A stretch of 64,000 nt of DNA from Acinetobacter shaoyimingii (GCF_011578045.1 NZ_CP049801.1:2604001-2668000), one strand, 5' to 3'; shown: positions 25,817 to 35,597, counted from the first letter of the stretch. The notes: generated by a model not told the origin, from the letters alone. Numbers and translations: made by a program.

Positions 25817-26785
25817 ATGGGTAACCAGCCAGGGGATCATGAAGTTTTAACCTGCTTTAAAACTCACCTTTCACCACTATCAAAAAATTTAACTGAAATG
25901 CTGAATGAACATTTTAGTCATCAAACAGAACGTCGTGGATGTGGTTACACACAAGCAACACGAGTCATCGCAGAATTTATCAATCAAGAATGTGATGATG
26001 TTGATGTCAAAGATTTTCGTATTTTTGATGATTATGATACTAAAAGCTTAAAATCAATTATTTTTGATGCAAATGCCCGTCAAATACCGCTAAAAAGTTG
26101 GCGTCATTTAGACTTAAATGAAGATGCTAAACAATATATTCAAGCAAAACCAGATGACACCTTTTCTCACACTTTAACAAAAGAAATCCATTTTCAAGCC
26201 ACACTTAGAAATATTAAAAATCTGGTTGAATTTGAAGAAAGCAAACTGATTTGTAACTTTTTAGAAGATATTATATTAAGAAAAACCGATATATCTGAAC
26301 ACCTATTAGAACTTAAAAGTCTACCTGAAAAGCCGAAAGTGGGCTCATGTCCAATGGCAGAGAAATTCTTTTTAAAAGTTGCGCATCGTCGTTTACTCAG
26401 ACAAGGTCTCATCAACATTTTTGTCGATGACAAAGATGAGCCTATCATGATGGAAAAGCTCAATATGGGCGATGATCATTCATGTATTAATCTCGTTCCA
26501 TTGATTATGAATGGCATTCGCATTCCCGAAGGCAGTTTATTTTCTGTGAAATATGATGATGAAAACATTCAGAAACGTGCCAATAAATTATATAAGGGCT
26601 TTGTGATACCGATTGATCAAGTCGAGGGTTTTTGGTTTTTAAGACTAACCACTCTGGCTGTTTCACCACAAAACCGTGCTCGTGCCTTTAATGCACACTT
26701 CAAACAACAAATCGATAATGGTTTGTTCAGTCCAGATACGACTGAACTAAGCCAATTGAAAGAAGTTGCTTTGGATCAAATTTAA
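25817..26785 (+). CDS. Protein of unknown function, upstream partner of HDAC-like gene
   Basis: A 322-residue cytosolic protein I do not recognise. It is rich in charged residues, with no signal peptide or membrane segment. The N-terminal third (LSPLSKNLTEMLNEHFSHQ, then RGCGYTQATRVIAEFINQ) is mainly helical. A middle Cys-containing stretch (KPKVGSCPMAEKFFLK) and a beta-rich C-terminal part follow. GGAG at 25807-25810 is six bases from ATG 25817, so that ATG is chosen over TTG 25805 and ATG 25811. The HDAC-like gene starts 13 bases after its stop, so the two form an operon. Confidence 0.7.
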   Translation: MGNQPGDHEVLTCFKTHLSPLSKNLTEMLNEHFSHQTERRGCGYTQATRVIAEFINQECDDVDVKDFRIFDDYDTKSLKSIIFDANARQIPLKSWRHLDLNEDAKQYIQAKPDDTFSHTLTKEIHFQATLRNIKNLVEFEESKLICNFLEDIILRKTDISEHLLELKSLPEKPKVGSCPMAEKFFLKVAHRRLLRQGLINIFVDDKDEPIMMEKLNMGDDHSCINLVPLIMNGIRIPEGSLFSVKYDDENIQKRANKLYKGFVIPIDQVEGFWFLRLTTLAVSPQNRARAFNAHFKQQIDNGLFSPDTTELSQLKEVALDQI

Positions 26786-26798
26786 TGAAGGTATGAAT

Positions 26799-27695
26799 AT
26801 GTTAAAAGCTTGCTATTCAAATCGATATTACGCACAAACTCATACGAATAGCATGGAGAAATTAACTGCGGTTGCTGAAGTACTTGAACGTGATGAACTC
26901 GCCGATTTAGTTGATCCTGAAAGTATCGATCCGCGAATACTCTACTCCATTCATGACCCTGCATATGTTCAGGCCTTTGTTGAAGGTCGAAAGCCACTTG
27001 CCATGGTACAAGGTTTTAAAAATTGGACGCCCCAATTTAGAGAAGCGATCTTGTCTATACAAGCAGGACAACTTCTCGCCACTGAAATAGCATTTAAAGA
27101 TGGGATTGCTGCAAATATTGCTCAAGGCTTCCATCATGCTGTTTATGAACGTGGTAATGCCTATTGTACCTTTAATGGTTTAGCACTGATTGCAAAGCAA
27201 TATCCTCGTAAAAAAATCTTTATTTTAGATTGCGATCAACATGGTGGAAACGGTACAGCTGAATACTCAAAAGAGATTGGCAATTTATTTAATTTTAGTA
27301 TTTATGGACTGGCTTTTGGATGTACCACCAATGATCGCAGTATGACGCGTCATATCCATCCTAAAAATGGTAATTTTGAAGAATATAAAGCTGCAATCTT
27401 AAGTGGCTTTGAAACAGCATTACAGTGGCAGGCAGATATTATCATTTATCAAGCTGGGATGGATTGTCACCAAAAAGATCGTTTTGGATCACAGTGGTTT
27501 ACCACTGAACTGCTTTATGAACGTGACTTGATGGTCTTCCAACTGGCAAAAAAATATAACTTCCCCATCATGTTTGTGTTGGCAGGTGGCTATCAACCTT
27601 TGGTCGATTTAATCCCACTTCACGTCAACACCTTTAAAGCTGCAAATGCAGTTTATTATCCAAAACAAAATATTGAACTGAGTCATGCACAATAA
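26799..27695 (+). CDS. Histone-deacetylase-fold amidohydrolase
   Basis: A 298-residue arginase/deacetylase-fold enzyme. It has the active-site pair His112-His113 in GFHHA, metal ligands in ILDCDQHGGNG (Asp146, His148) and AGMD (Asp222), and the closing Tyr in VLAGGYQPL. The catalytic set is complete; only the second His of the usual DxHHGNG is Gly. Bacterial members deacetylate acetyl-polyamines, acetoin-related substrates or acetyl-lysine, and the substrate here is unknown. Start: GAAGG (26787-26791) is seven bases from ATG 26799 and one base from ATG 26793, so 26799 is chosen. Co-transcribed with the unknown gene upstream. Confidence 0.85.
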   Translation: MLKACYSNRYYAQTHTNSMEKLTAVAEVLERDELADLVDPESIDPRILYSIHDPAYVQAFVEGRKPLAMVQGFKNWTPQFREAILSIQAGQLLATEIAFKDGIAANIAQGFHHAVYERGNAYCTFNGLALIAKQYPRKKIFILDCDQHGGNGTAEYSKEIGNLFNFSIYGLAFGCTTNDRSMTRHIHPKNGNFEEYKAAILSGFETALQWQADIIIYQAGMDCHQKDRFGSQWFTTELLYERDLMVFQLAKKYNFPIMFVLAGGYQPLVDLIPLHVNTFKAANAVYYPKQNIELSHAQ

Positions 27696-27696
27696 A

Positions 27697-27739
27697 AAAT
27701 CCCTAACCGATCTTGATAATAAGACCGATCAGGGATTTT
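27697..27739. terminator. Terminator between convergent HDAC-like and antiporter genes
   Basis: AAAATCCCT...AGGGATTTT outer arms with an inner GATC/GATC pairing. Confidence 0.7.
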
Positions 27740-27803
27740 AATTTATACCCTTTAATGTGGTTTTAGAATGGAACGCCCTTTCATGTGACATCCCGTCTCT
27801 ATG

Positions 27804-29303
27804 TTAGAAGTTAGCTGGGTTTTCCAAACGCTTCACTTCATCCACTTTATTAGGGTGATGCACTGCAGCAACGCCATCCTCCGACTTTTTATCTAAGATC
27901 GCTTCTGGGTTATAAATGGTGATAATTTCATTGCCATTTGCATCTTCGCCCACAATATATTTCACACCAGAACGGTTCATTTTATTACACATGCGTTGAT
28001 ACCAACCTTTAAATCCAGTGGTTTCCTCATGCGGATTGTAATAAAACGCATTCATCACAGGAGGTAAGCCTAATCCACACACAACACCAGATAACAGTAC
28101 CACAATAAAGGTGTAACCAATTAGAATACTACTGTATGCGGAGAGTTGAGGAACGTTTGCAACGGCCAAAATCAAGGCCAGCGAAATTCCCCCACGTACA
28201 CCACCCCAAGACAGAATGGCCAAACTACCGTTATAACTTTTCTTTCTAAACGACGGAAAGAACGCAAATGCGAGATAATTTGCTGCAAAGCGTGATAAAT
28301 GCAAAATAACGAACGCCACTATTCCGCCCAAAATCATACTCGTGCTTAGATCGAGAATGAAGAGCTCTAAACCAATTAAGGTAAACAAGAAAGAGTTGAT
28401 AATCCCTTCCACCGTATGCCAGAAATGATTCACTTCACGAATTTCGCGCTCTTGTAAAATTTCCTTCCATTTATTCCCTACAATCAAACCACCAATAACA
28501 CAGGCAATGGGTGCAGAGGCATGAGCAAAGAGTGCAACCAAATAAGAACCACACGCCAATAAAGCTGTGGTGAGAATCAAAGATTCCATCTCATGTTTGC
28601 CACGTAAAATGCGTAAAATTGACCAACCAAATGCCCAACCAATAAAGACCGCAACCACGATTTCATAAAGCAAAGTCTGTAAAGTTAGCAGTAAGCTAAA
28701 ATGCTCACCTTCGAGTACATTGAGTAAAGTCATAAACACCGCAATACACATTGCGTCATTAAATAATGATTCACCTTCGAGTTTCACCATCAAATGATGA
28801 GGAGCACGAACAGAGCTCAATACACCCTTAATCCCAATTGGGTCAGTCGCACCTAGTGCAGAACCTAATAACAGAAGTACTAAAATCGGCACTGGATTAC
28901 CAATGAGATATTGGAACCCAAACAATAAGCCACCGAATAAAACAGCACAAAGCACCAGTGCAATCGTGGCTAAAATACTAATCGGTTTCCAAAAGACTTT
29001 TAAATCTGAAACTTTAAATTTTAAAGCGGATGAGGTCAAAATAAAGCAAATTACACCATTGACCAAAAAATCATAAAAGTCGATGTGTCGAACAGCTGAT
29101 TCGATATTCTGCAAGTTAATGGAAATAAATTGATTTCCACCAAGTAAGTTTGCGCCCCATTGTAAAATAAAGACGAAAATCGCCGATACAATAGGCACAC
29201 CTATGGCCTGCGGAAAACCTAGAACACGTTTGTTAAAAATTGTCGTGGCAATTGATAAAGCAAAAACTACGGTAAAAACTTGAAGAATTAAATAACTGCC
29301 CAT
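27804..29303 (-). CDS. Na+/H+ antiporter, CPA1 (NhaP) family
   Basis: A 499-residue inner-membrane antiporter with about 12 hydrophobic segments. Family marks are SALGATDPIGIKGVLSS with the conserved ATDP, the LEGESLFNDAMCIAVF motif containing the cation-binding ND, and SWGGVRGGISLALIL in a late helix. It has a cytoplasmic tail of about 90 residues after the last segment. It exchanges Na+ or K+ for H+ for pH and salt balance. The exact cation is not predictable. Single-gene unit. Confidence 0.9.
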   Translation of the reverse strand: MGSYLILQVFTVVFALSIATTIFNKRVLGFPQAIGVPIVSAIFVFILQWGANLLGGNQFISINLQNIESAVRHIDFYDFLVNGVICFILTSSALKFKVSDLKVFWKPISILATIALVLCAVLFGGLLFGFQYLIGNPVPILVLLLLGSALGATDPIGIKGVLSSVRAPHHLMVKLEGESLFNDAMCIAVFMTLLNVLEGEHFSLLLTLQTLLYEIVVAVFIGWAFGWSILRILRGKHEMESLILTTALLACGSYLVALFAHASAPIACVIGGLIVGNKWKEILQEREIREVNHFWHTVEGIINSFLFTLIGLELFILDLSTSMILGGIVAFVILHLSRFAANYLAFAFFPSFRKKSYNGSLAILSWGGVRGGISLALILAVANVPQLSAYSSILIGYTFIVVLLSGVVCGLGLPPVMNAFYYNPHEETTGFKGWYQRMCNKMNRSGVKYIVGEDANGNEIITIYNPEAILDKKSEDGVAAVHHPNKVDEVKRLENPANF

Positions 29304-29521
29304 GACTTTGCCTGTTTATCTTTTATCGCGCTGAATACATATAATTACAAGAGGATGATGAATATCACATTTTTTGATTTTATATGTTTTTTCAACCTCT
29401 AGCTGTTTAAATTGTTTTTTTTAGAAACTTTCGCTTGTATTTTAATCACTTAAAACTTATCTGTAGATCAATGAATAAAATGTCATGTCCACGTCAAACA
29501 GATAAGTTTCAAGATGGATCT

Positions 29522-30424
29522 TTATATTGGGTTTTTAAAAGTATCACATTGATTTATATCGCCAGTGTTTAAGCCTTTATTAAACCATGTCATACGTTGT
29601 GCACTGGTACCATGGGTGAAACTATCTGGTACAACATGTCCACGTGCTTTTTTCTGTAGATAATCATCACCAATTTTATGTGCGGCATCCATGGCTTCTT
29701 CAACATCGCCCTTTTCTAAAAACTGCGTACGTTGATGATTGTCCTTGGCCCATATTCCAGCAAAACAATCCGCTTGTAATTCTTGGCGGACAGAGAGTTG
29801 GTTTCCTTCTGCTTGGCTTAATTGCTGACGTGCCTTGTGAACTTGACTGGAAATCCCTAAAAGATTCTGAACATGATGTCCAACCTCATGAGCAATAACA
29901 TATGCCTGTGCAAAATCTCCAGCTTGATCTTGTGCAGATAATTCTGATTGATTTTGCTCACCTGAAATACCCATTTGAGTCCGCATATCTTTAAAAAACT
30001 CTGTATCGATATACACTTTTTGATCCGCTGGACAATAAAATGGTCCCATGGCTGATTCTGCGGAACCACAAGCTGAAGTATCACGACCGGTAAACATCAC
30101 CAGCTTTGGTGGTGTATAGGTTGCACCTGCTTGTTTGAAAATTTGCGTCCAAGTATCTTCTGTATCTGCCAGCACTGTACCCACAAACTCATAGGCTTCT
30201 TGTTGTTGTGGTGTCGGATTTTGAATTTGATTACCTGTTTGACTTTGCGAACCTGATGTCACTTGCTTGGTCGCTTGATACGCCATTTGCGGATCAACCC
30301 CAAAGAATTTCCAAGCAATAAAAGCCACAATCAGACCAATAATACTGATTCCACCAGCTTTTGCACCGCCACCACCGCGGCGATCTTCTACATTCGAACT
30401 AACTCGACGACCTTTCCAACGCAT
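29522..30424 (-). CDS. YpfJ-family neutral zinc metallopeptidase
   Basis: A 300-residue protein with one membrane anchor near residues 25-43 after a Gly-rich start, then a large periplasmic domain with the zinc motif HEVGHHVQN and a downstream ELQADCFAGIWA. The layout is that of the E. coli YpfJ (zinc metallopeptidase-like) family, whose substrate is unknown. AAGGAAAATATT precedes ATG 30424. It is followed (in its direction) by over 200 AT-rich bases before the antiporter gene. Confidence 0.88.
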   Translation of the reverse strand: MRWKGRRVSSNVEDRRGGGGAKAGGISIIGLIVAFIAWKFFGVDPQMAYQATKQVTSGSQSQTGNQIQNPTPQQQEAYEFVGTVLADTEDTWTQIFKQAGATYTPPKLVMFTGRDTSACGSAESAMGPFYCPADQKVYIDTEFFKDMRTQMGISGEQNQSELSAQDQAGDFAQAYVIAHEVGHHVQNLLGISSQVHKARQQLSQAEGNQLSVRQELQADCFAGIWAKDNHQRTQFLEKGDVEEAMDAAHKIGDDYLQKKARGHVVPDSFTHGTSAQRMTWFNKGLNTGDINQCDTFKNPI

Positions 30425-30476
30425 AATATTTTCCTTTTTTATTTGATATTATTGATTATTTTATCAAATATCACTC

Positions 30477-31403
30477 TTAAGCAGTTTTTGATTTGCCGAA
30501 TATTTTCTTTGCCAAACCAACCAACAGCAATACGATGATCCCTGCTACAAAACCAATAGCAAAGTTAATTAAAGTCGGTGTTAAAGCACCCATTATATGA
30601 CCCAAATTTGGAATATGCTCTGCAAAATCTACCGAGTTTTCTGTCCAGTGATGAAAGAGTGGCACAGCATGCGCAATGATACCACCACCCACTAAAAACA
30701 TCGCAATTGTTCCAACGATTGTTAAAGTTTTCATTAACTTGGGTGCAAATGCCAACAAACCACGTCCAATGGTTTTCTTCACATTTGATGCTTGCTGAAT
30801 TAAATATAAACCTAAGTCATCTATTTTCACAATCATGGCCACAAATCCATATACCCCGATGGTCATGAGCACAGCGATCACACATAAAACAGCGACTTTG
30901 ACACTAAAGGCAGCCGTTGCAACCGTGCCTAATGCAATCACGATAATTTCAGCAGACAAAATAAAGTCGGTCATGATTGCGCCTTTGATTTTCTGCTTTT
31001 CAAGTGTAGCAATGTCGCCATGCAGAGCTTGAAGTTCAACCTCAGCTTCTTCCTCATTGTGACTTTTTTTATGATGAAGTGAGTGTAAAACTTTCTCCAC
31101 GCCTTCATAACACAAGAACAACCCACCGAGCATGAGTAAAGGATTAATCAGCCAAGGGGCAAAAAAACTAATGACCAGCGCCAAAGGCACCAAAATACAT
31201 TTATTTAAAAAAGAGCCTTTTGCTACAGCCCAAACCACGGGCAATTCACGATCTGCAGAAACACCACTCACTTGTTGTGCATTCAGCGCAAGGTCATCCC
31301 CCAATACACCTGCGGTTTTTTTTGCCGCCATTTTACTCATTAAAGCAACATCATCCAGAATGGTTGCGATATCATCGAGTAAAAGTAATAAACTACCTGC
31401 CAT
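30477..31403 (-). CDS. DUF808 (YedI-like) membrane protein
   Basis: A 308-residue inner-membrane protein opening with AGSLLLLLDDIATILDDVA, the hallmark of DUF808/YedI, and then KKTAGVLGDDLALNA. It has about five to six hydrophobic segments and a His/Glu-rich loop HSLHHKKSHNEEEAE. Function unknown. AGGAC lies before the ATG. It lies 52 bases upstream of the metallopeptidase and may share its transcript. Confidence 0.88.
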   Translation of the reverse strand: MAGSLLLLLDDIATILDDVALMSKMAAKKTAGVLGDDLALNAQQVSGVSADRELPVVWAVAKGSFLNKCILVPLALVISFFAPWLINPLLMLGGLFLCYEGVEKVLHSLHHKKSHNEEEAEVELQALHGDIATLEKQKIKGAIMTDFILSAEIIVIALGTVATAAFSVKVAVLCVIAVLMTIGVYGFVAMIVKIDDLGLYLIQQASNVKKTIGRGLLAFAPKLMKTLTIVGTIAMFLVGGGIIAHAVPLFHHWTENSVDFAEHIPNLGHIMGALTPTLINFAIGFVAGIIVLLLVGLAKKIFGKSKTA

Positions 31404-31597
31404 TTTTATTGTCCTAAGATTTTTTATTCATTCTAATGTTTTGTTTTAACAAAATTGTATTTATTTAATATTTTTTAGAAGTTTTTTTATTTTTCACTTT
31501 CTATTTTATTCCTGCTGACATTAAAAAAAAAATTACCGTACAATAACGCCATTCTTTGTATATAGAAGTAGCGCTGACTACTATTTCGGAATTCATA

Positions 31598-32611
31598 ATG
31601 AGTAATCTAGATAATCGCCCAGTAATTTTAACTGGTGACCGCCCTACAGGACAACTTCACCTTGGACATTTTGTCGGTTCTTTACGTTCACGTGTAGGTT
31701 TACAAGATTCACATCACCAACATTTGTTATTGGCTGATGCTCAGGCGTTTACAGACAATGCCGATAATTTTGAAAAAGTTCGCCGTAATATTATTGAAGT
31801 CGCAACTGATTATTTAGCTGTAGGAATTGACCCTACAAAAACAACAATTTGTATTCAATCAGGTTTACCTGCTTTGAATGAACTGACCATGTTGTATCTT
31901 AACTTTGTGACGGTTTCGCGTTTGGAACGTAACCCAACCATTAAATCTGAAATTCAGATGCGTGGCTTTGAACGTGATATTCCTGCTGGCTTCCTTTGCT
32001 ACCCTGTTGCACAAGCTGCCGACATTACTGCTTTTAAAGCGACTGTCGTTCCTGTTGGCGAAGATCAGATCCCAATGATTGAACAAACCAATGAAATTGT
32101 GCGTCGTTTGAACCGTCAAATTGGGCAAGATTTACTGCCTGAATGTAAAGCACTTCTTTCAAATGTGGGACGTTTACCAGGTTTCGATGGCAAGGCAAAA
32201 ATGTCTAAATCTTTAGGCAATACGATTGTGCTCGATGCTTCTGATAAAGACATTAAAAAAGCGGTCAATGCAATGTACACCGATCCAAATCACTTACGTG
32301 TTGAAGATCCAGGTCAAGTTGAAGGTAATGTTGTATTTACATACCTTGATGCTTTTGACCCAGATAAAGAAGCTGTTGCAGAATTAAAAGAGCACTATCG
32401 TCGTGGTGGATTAGGTGATGGTACAGTGAAAAAACGCCTTGAAGGTGTTTTAAAAGAGTTGATCACGCCTATTCGTGAACGCCGTTTGGAACTTCAAAAG
32501 GATCCAGACTACATCATGGATATTTTAAAAGCGGGTACGGATAAGTGCCGTGATATTACTCAGCAAACTTTAGATGAAGTTAAAGCGGGATTAGGCGTAT
32601 TTCGTTTTTAA
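31598..32611 (+). CDS. trpS: Tryptophanyl-tRNA synthetase
   Basis: A 337-residue class I synthetase that charges tRNA-Trp. It has the HIGH-type motif TGDRPTGQLHLGHFVGS near the start and KMSKS in FDGKAKMSKSLGN. The GDRPTG opening and a short C-terminal domain place it in the longer TrpRS branch seen in Acinetobacter and some Gram-positives, differing from the E. coli form (GAQPSG). The ATG at 31598 begins the family homology; the frame extends upstream only to a TTG with unrelated sequence. Confidence 0.94.
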   Translation: MSNLDNRPVILTGDRPTGQLHLGHFVGSLRSRVGLQDSHHQHLLLADAQAFTDNADNFEKVRRNIIEVATDYLAVGIDPTKTTICIQSGLPALNELTMLYLNFVTVSRLERNPTIKSEIQMRGFERDIPAGFLCYPVAQAADITAFKATVVPVGEDQIPMIEQTNEIVRRLNRQIGQDLLPECKALLSNVGRLPGFDGKAKMSKSLGNTIVLDASDKDIKKAVNAMYTDPNHLRVEDPGQVEGNVVFTYLDAFDPDKEAVAELKEHYRRGGLGDGTVKKRLEGVLKELITPIRERRLELQKDPDYIMDILKAGTDKCRDITQQTLDEVKAGLGVFRF

Positions 32612-32654
32612 GTCGCCTAGTTCGCTCTAAATATTGCTCAATCTTGCAATATGC

Positions 32655-32685
32655 AAAAAACCTCTCATTTTGAGAGGTTTTTTTT
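32655..32685 (+). terminator. Terminator of trpS
   Basis: AAAACCTCTC-ATTTT-GAGAGGTTTT followed by a T-run. Confidence 0.92.
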
Positions 32686-32779
32686 AAATACACAGAACTT
32701 TTATACTTCTTACGAGAACTTACACTATTTAACGCGATTACATATGATCGATTTATCATTATTGATTATTATTTAATAA

Positions 32780-32888
32780 CAGTTATGAACCATCCCCAAT
32801 GTTCATAACATTTCTCCTTAACCGGAACTGCGAAAGCAGATTCGTTGTTATACGCATTGATCACCCCAATCTTTGCGTATTTTTTTTG
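32780..32888 (+). ncRNA. Candidate small RNA with C-rich loops
   Basis: This is a stand-alone transcript unit in a 547-base gap. A weak promoter (ATGATC, 17-base spacer, TATTAT at 32767-32772) would start RNA near 32780. Hairpin 1 is GTTATGAAC/GTTCATAAC (32782-32790 with 32801-32809) with loop CATCCCCAAT. A single-stranded CTCCTT follows at 32814-32819. Hairpin 2 is CTGC-GAAA-GCAG (32828-32839). Hairpin 3 is ATACGCA/TGCGTAT (32850-32856 with 32874-32880), with CACCCCAAT in its apical part, ending in eight Ts, a good intrinsic terminator. No start codon with a ribosome site or open frame fits. The rest of the gap (to 33158) is AT-rich with nothing recognised. Confidence 0.6.
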
Positions 32889-33158
32889 ACTGAAATTTTA
32901 TAGCTCAAATTGCTTGTATCGTATAGCATGATCTTGTAAATAAGACCAAAATGCTGTGAAAATACAATTAAAAATTTCAGAAGAATCAATTACTCAAATC
33001 AGAAATAGTTTGCTAATTTTTTAATCAAAAGCTAAACTCAAGGTGATCTCATTCTTGCTTAGAAACGTAGATTAAAACACCTTATTGCACTGTATTTATA
33101 ACAAATTAATTCAATATTCAAAGCGCGAAACAATTAAAAATGTCGGGAAATTATAACA

Positions 33159-33803
33159 ATGTGGGAATTATTTACTGATCCATCTAATCTCATTTTTAGC
33201 ATTAGTTTGTGCTTAATGTTTTTACTCGGCTTACTTGAGTGCTTAATGTTATTGATGGGTTCTACTACACAAGGCTTTTTAGATCAATTCGTCCCCGACT
33301 CGCTGTTTGAGGCAGATCATCCTGATGTAGAGTTAAATCCTGATCAAAGTTTTGTTGTTCAACTCTTAGATTGGCTCTATATCGGGCGAATTCCTGTTCT
33401 GGTCTGGCTGATTATTTTCTTGACAGTGTATGCCCTGTTTGGATTTATTTGCCAAGCCATTTTCCATCATTTTACTCAAAGTTATTTACCGCTTTGGATC
33501 ATTGCCCCTGCAACACTGTTTTTGTGCATGCCCTTGGTAAGATTATGTTCTGCAGTCATTGCAAAAATTTTACCTAAAGATGAAACCACCGCTATTTATA
33601 GTGATGAACTGATTGGGCTCACTGCTGAAATTATTCTAGGCGAAGCTAAACTGAATTATCCAGCACAAGCAAAAGTCAAAGATCAGTTTGGGCAAATTCA
33701 TTACATTTTGGTTGAACCAGAATCAAATCTGATTTTTCAACCTGGTCAATTTGTCGTACTTACTCAAAGAACAAATAACGGTTTTCAAGCCATTCCAACT
33801 TAA
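33159..33803 (+). CDS. YqiJ-like membrane protein with C-terminal OB-fold
   Basis: A 214-residue protein with hydrophobic segments near 12-34, 79-101 and 111-134, followed by a soluble beta-rich domain (about 145-214, GLTAEIILGEAKLNYPAQAKVKD) of the NfeD/OB-fold kind. YqiJ-type proteins sit next to flotillin genes and are thought to help organise membrane microdomains. The flotillin gene starts 24 bases after this stop, supporting the assignment and co-transcription. Confidence 0.8.
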   Translation: MWELFTDPSNLIFSISLCLMFLLGLLECLMLLMGSTTQGFLDQFVPDSLFEADHPDVELNPDQSFVVQLLDWLYIGRIPVLVWLIIFLTVYALFGFICQAIFHHFTQSYLPLWIIAPATLFLCMPLVRLCSAVIAKILPKDETTAIYSDELIGLTAEIILGEAKLNYPAQAKVKDQFGQIHYILVEPESNLIFQPGQFVVLTQRTNNGFQAIPT

Positions 33804-33827
33804 TTAATTTCATATAGAGAACAGAAA

Positions 33828-35537
33828 ATGTTGAACGATTCTTTTATTCAAATTTTGATTTTTGCAGGCATTGCACTTGCTGCACTTATTTTTATTGGGG
33901 TGATCATTGCCCGTTTATACAAACGTTCAAGCAAAGAAGTTTCATTTGTAAGAACAGGCTTCGGTGGTGAAAAAGTCATTTTGGGTGGTGGTGCGATTGT
34001 TCTACCTGTTTTACATGAAGTTATTCCAGTCAATATGAATACACTTCGTTTAGAAGTAAAACGTGCTGCAGACCAAGCCCTGATTACACGTGACCGTATG
34101 CGCGTCGATGTTATGGCTGAATTCTATGTCCGTGTAAAACCAACAGCTGAATCTATTGCGACTGCTGCACAAACACTGGGTCAAAAAACCATGTCTCCTC
34201 AAGAATTGAAAGATTTGGTGGAAGGTAAATTTGTTGACTCATTACGTGCTGTTGCGGCTGAAATGGCAATGGAAGAACTGCATGAAAAACGTGTCGACTT
34301 TGTGCAAAAAGTTCAGCAAGTGGTCTCAGAGGATTTGTTCAAAAATGGTTTAGAGCTTGAAACCGTGTCATTAACAGGTTTAGATCAAACTAGCTTTAAG
34401 TTCTTCAACCCTCAGAATGCCTTTGATGCTGAAGGTTTAACTAAACTGACTGAAACGATCGAAGACCGTCGTAAGAAACGTAATGACATCGAACAAGATG
34501 CTGATCTAGCGATTAAAACTAAAAACTTGCAGGCAGAACAAGCACGTTTACAAATCCTTCGTGAAGAAGAATATGCAAAAATGCAGCAAGAGCGTGAGAT
34601 TTCTATTCGTAAAGCAGAGCAATTGGCAGAAATAGCGACACAAGAAGCGGCGAAAAAGCGTGAAGCTGAAGAAGCTCAAATTGCAGCTCAACGTGAAATT
34701 GAACTGAAACGCATTACTGCAGCACGTGATGTTGAAAATCAAAATATTCAAAAATCACAAATTATTGAACAAGCGCAAGTTGAACAGAAGAAAACTATTG
34801 AATTGGCTGAACAAGATCGTGCAATTGCTATTGCTGAAAAATCTCGCGCTGAGTCAGAAGCGAAAGCATTGGCTGATCAAGCACGTGCGCAAGCTGTAAA
34901 AGCCGAAGAAGAAGTTGTGACTGTTCGTGAAACTCAACGTGCAGAGCGTTTAAAAGCCGTTGAATTGGTTGCGGCTAAACAGGCTGCTGAGACTGATGCG
35001 ATTGCTATTACTGTTGCTGCCGCTGCATCAAAACAAGCTGCTGCAGATGAAGCTGAAGCTGTTCGTATTAGTGCCGAAGCTGAGGCTGAAAAACAACGCT
35101 TAAAAGCCAAAGGTGAATCTGATGCTAAAATTCTTCTTGCACAAGCGCAAGAGAAGCAATATCAAGTTGATGCTGAAGGTACGCGCGCAGTCAATGAAGC
35201 AAATAACATCTTGTCTTCTGAACAGGTTGAGATGCAAATTCGCTTGGCATTATTGAAATACTTGCCTGAAATTATCCGTGAAAGCGTCAAACCAATGGAA
35301 AACATTGATGATATTAAAATTCTTCAAGTTAATGGTCTTGGTGGATTAGGTGGAAGTGCCGCTTCAGCAGGTGAAGGTGCTGATCAAGGTCAAGTTGCAC
35401 TCTCTGATCAAGTGGTCAACAGCGCCCTACGCTATCGTTCACAAGCACCATTGATTGATAGCCTGATGAACGAATTAGGTATTCAAGGCGGTGATATCAA
35501 CGGTTTAACCCAGAGTTTAAAACCGAAGTCTGAATAA
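33828..35537 (+). CDS. Flotillin-family protein (YqiK-like)
   Basis: A 569-residue protein with one N-terminal membrane anchor (residues 8-30), an SPFH/band-7 domain (about 35-200), and a long Ala/Glu/Gln-rich coiled coil (about 210-440) typical of flotillins. A Gly-rich tail follows (GLGGLGGSAASAGEGADQG). Flotillins assemble into large cages or microdomains in the inner membrane facing the cytoplasm. It pairs with the YqiJ-like gene upstream, and a strong terminator follows. Confidence 0.9.
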   Translation: MLNDSFIQILIFAGIALAALIFIGVIIARLYKRSSKEVSFVRTGFGGEKVILGGGAIVLPVLHEVIPVNMNTLRLEVKRAADQALITRDRMRVDVMAEFYVRVKPTAESIATAAQTLGQKTMSPQELKDLVEGKFVDSLRAVAAEMAMEELHEKRVDFVQKVQQVVSEDLFKNGLELETVSLTGLDQTSFKFFNPQNAFDAEGLTKLTETIEDRRKKRNDIEQDADLAIKTKNLQAEQARLQILREEEYAKMQQEREISIRKAEQLAEIATQEAAKKREAEEAQIAAQREIELKRITAARDVENQNIQKSQIIEQAQVEQKKTIELAEQDRAIAIAEKSRAESEAKALADQARAQAVKAEEEVVTVRETQRAERLKAVELVAAKQAAETDAIAITVAAAASKQAAADEAEAVRISAEAEAEKQRLKAKGESDAKILLAQAQEKQYQVDAEGTRAVNEANNILSSEQVEMQIRLALLKYLPEIIRESVKPMENIDDIKILQVNGLGGLGGSAASAGEGADQGQVALSDQVVNSALRYRSQAPLIDSLMNELGIQGGDINGLTQSLKPKSE

Positions 35538-35566
35538 CATTCCTTCTAAGTAATACCTGTATTGTT

Positions 35567-35595
35567 AAAGCCCTTATCTAGATAAGGGCTTTTTA
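35567..35595 (+). terminator. Terminator of the flotillin unit
   Basis: AAAGCCCTTATC-TA-GATAAGGGCTTT with trailing Ts. Confidence 0.9.
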
Positions 35596-35597
35596 AT

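Noticed and set aside
32780..32888. A riboswitch for the downstream YqiJ-like gene
   Set aside because: A strong terminator and about 270 bases separate it from the gene, and no known riboswitch consensus was recognised; a free-standing sRNA fits better.
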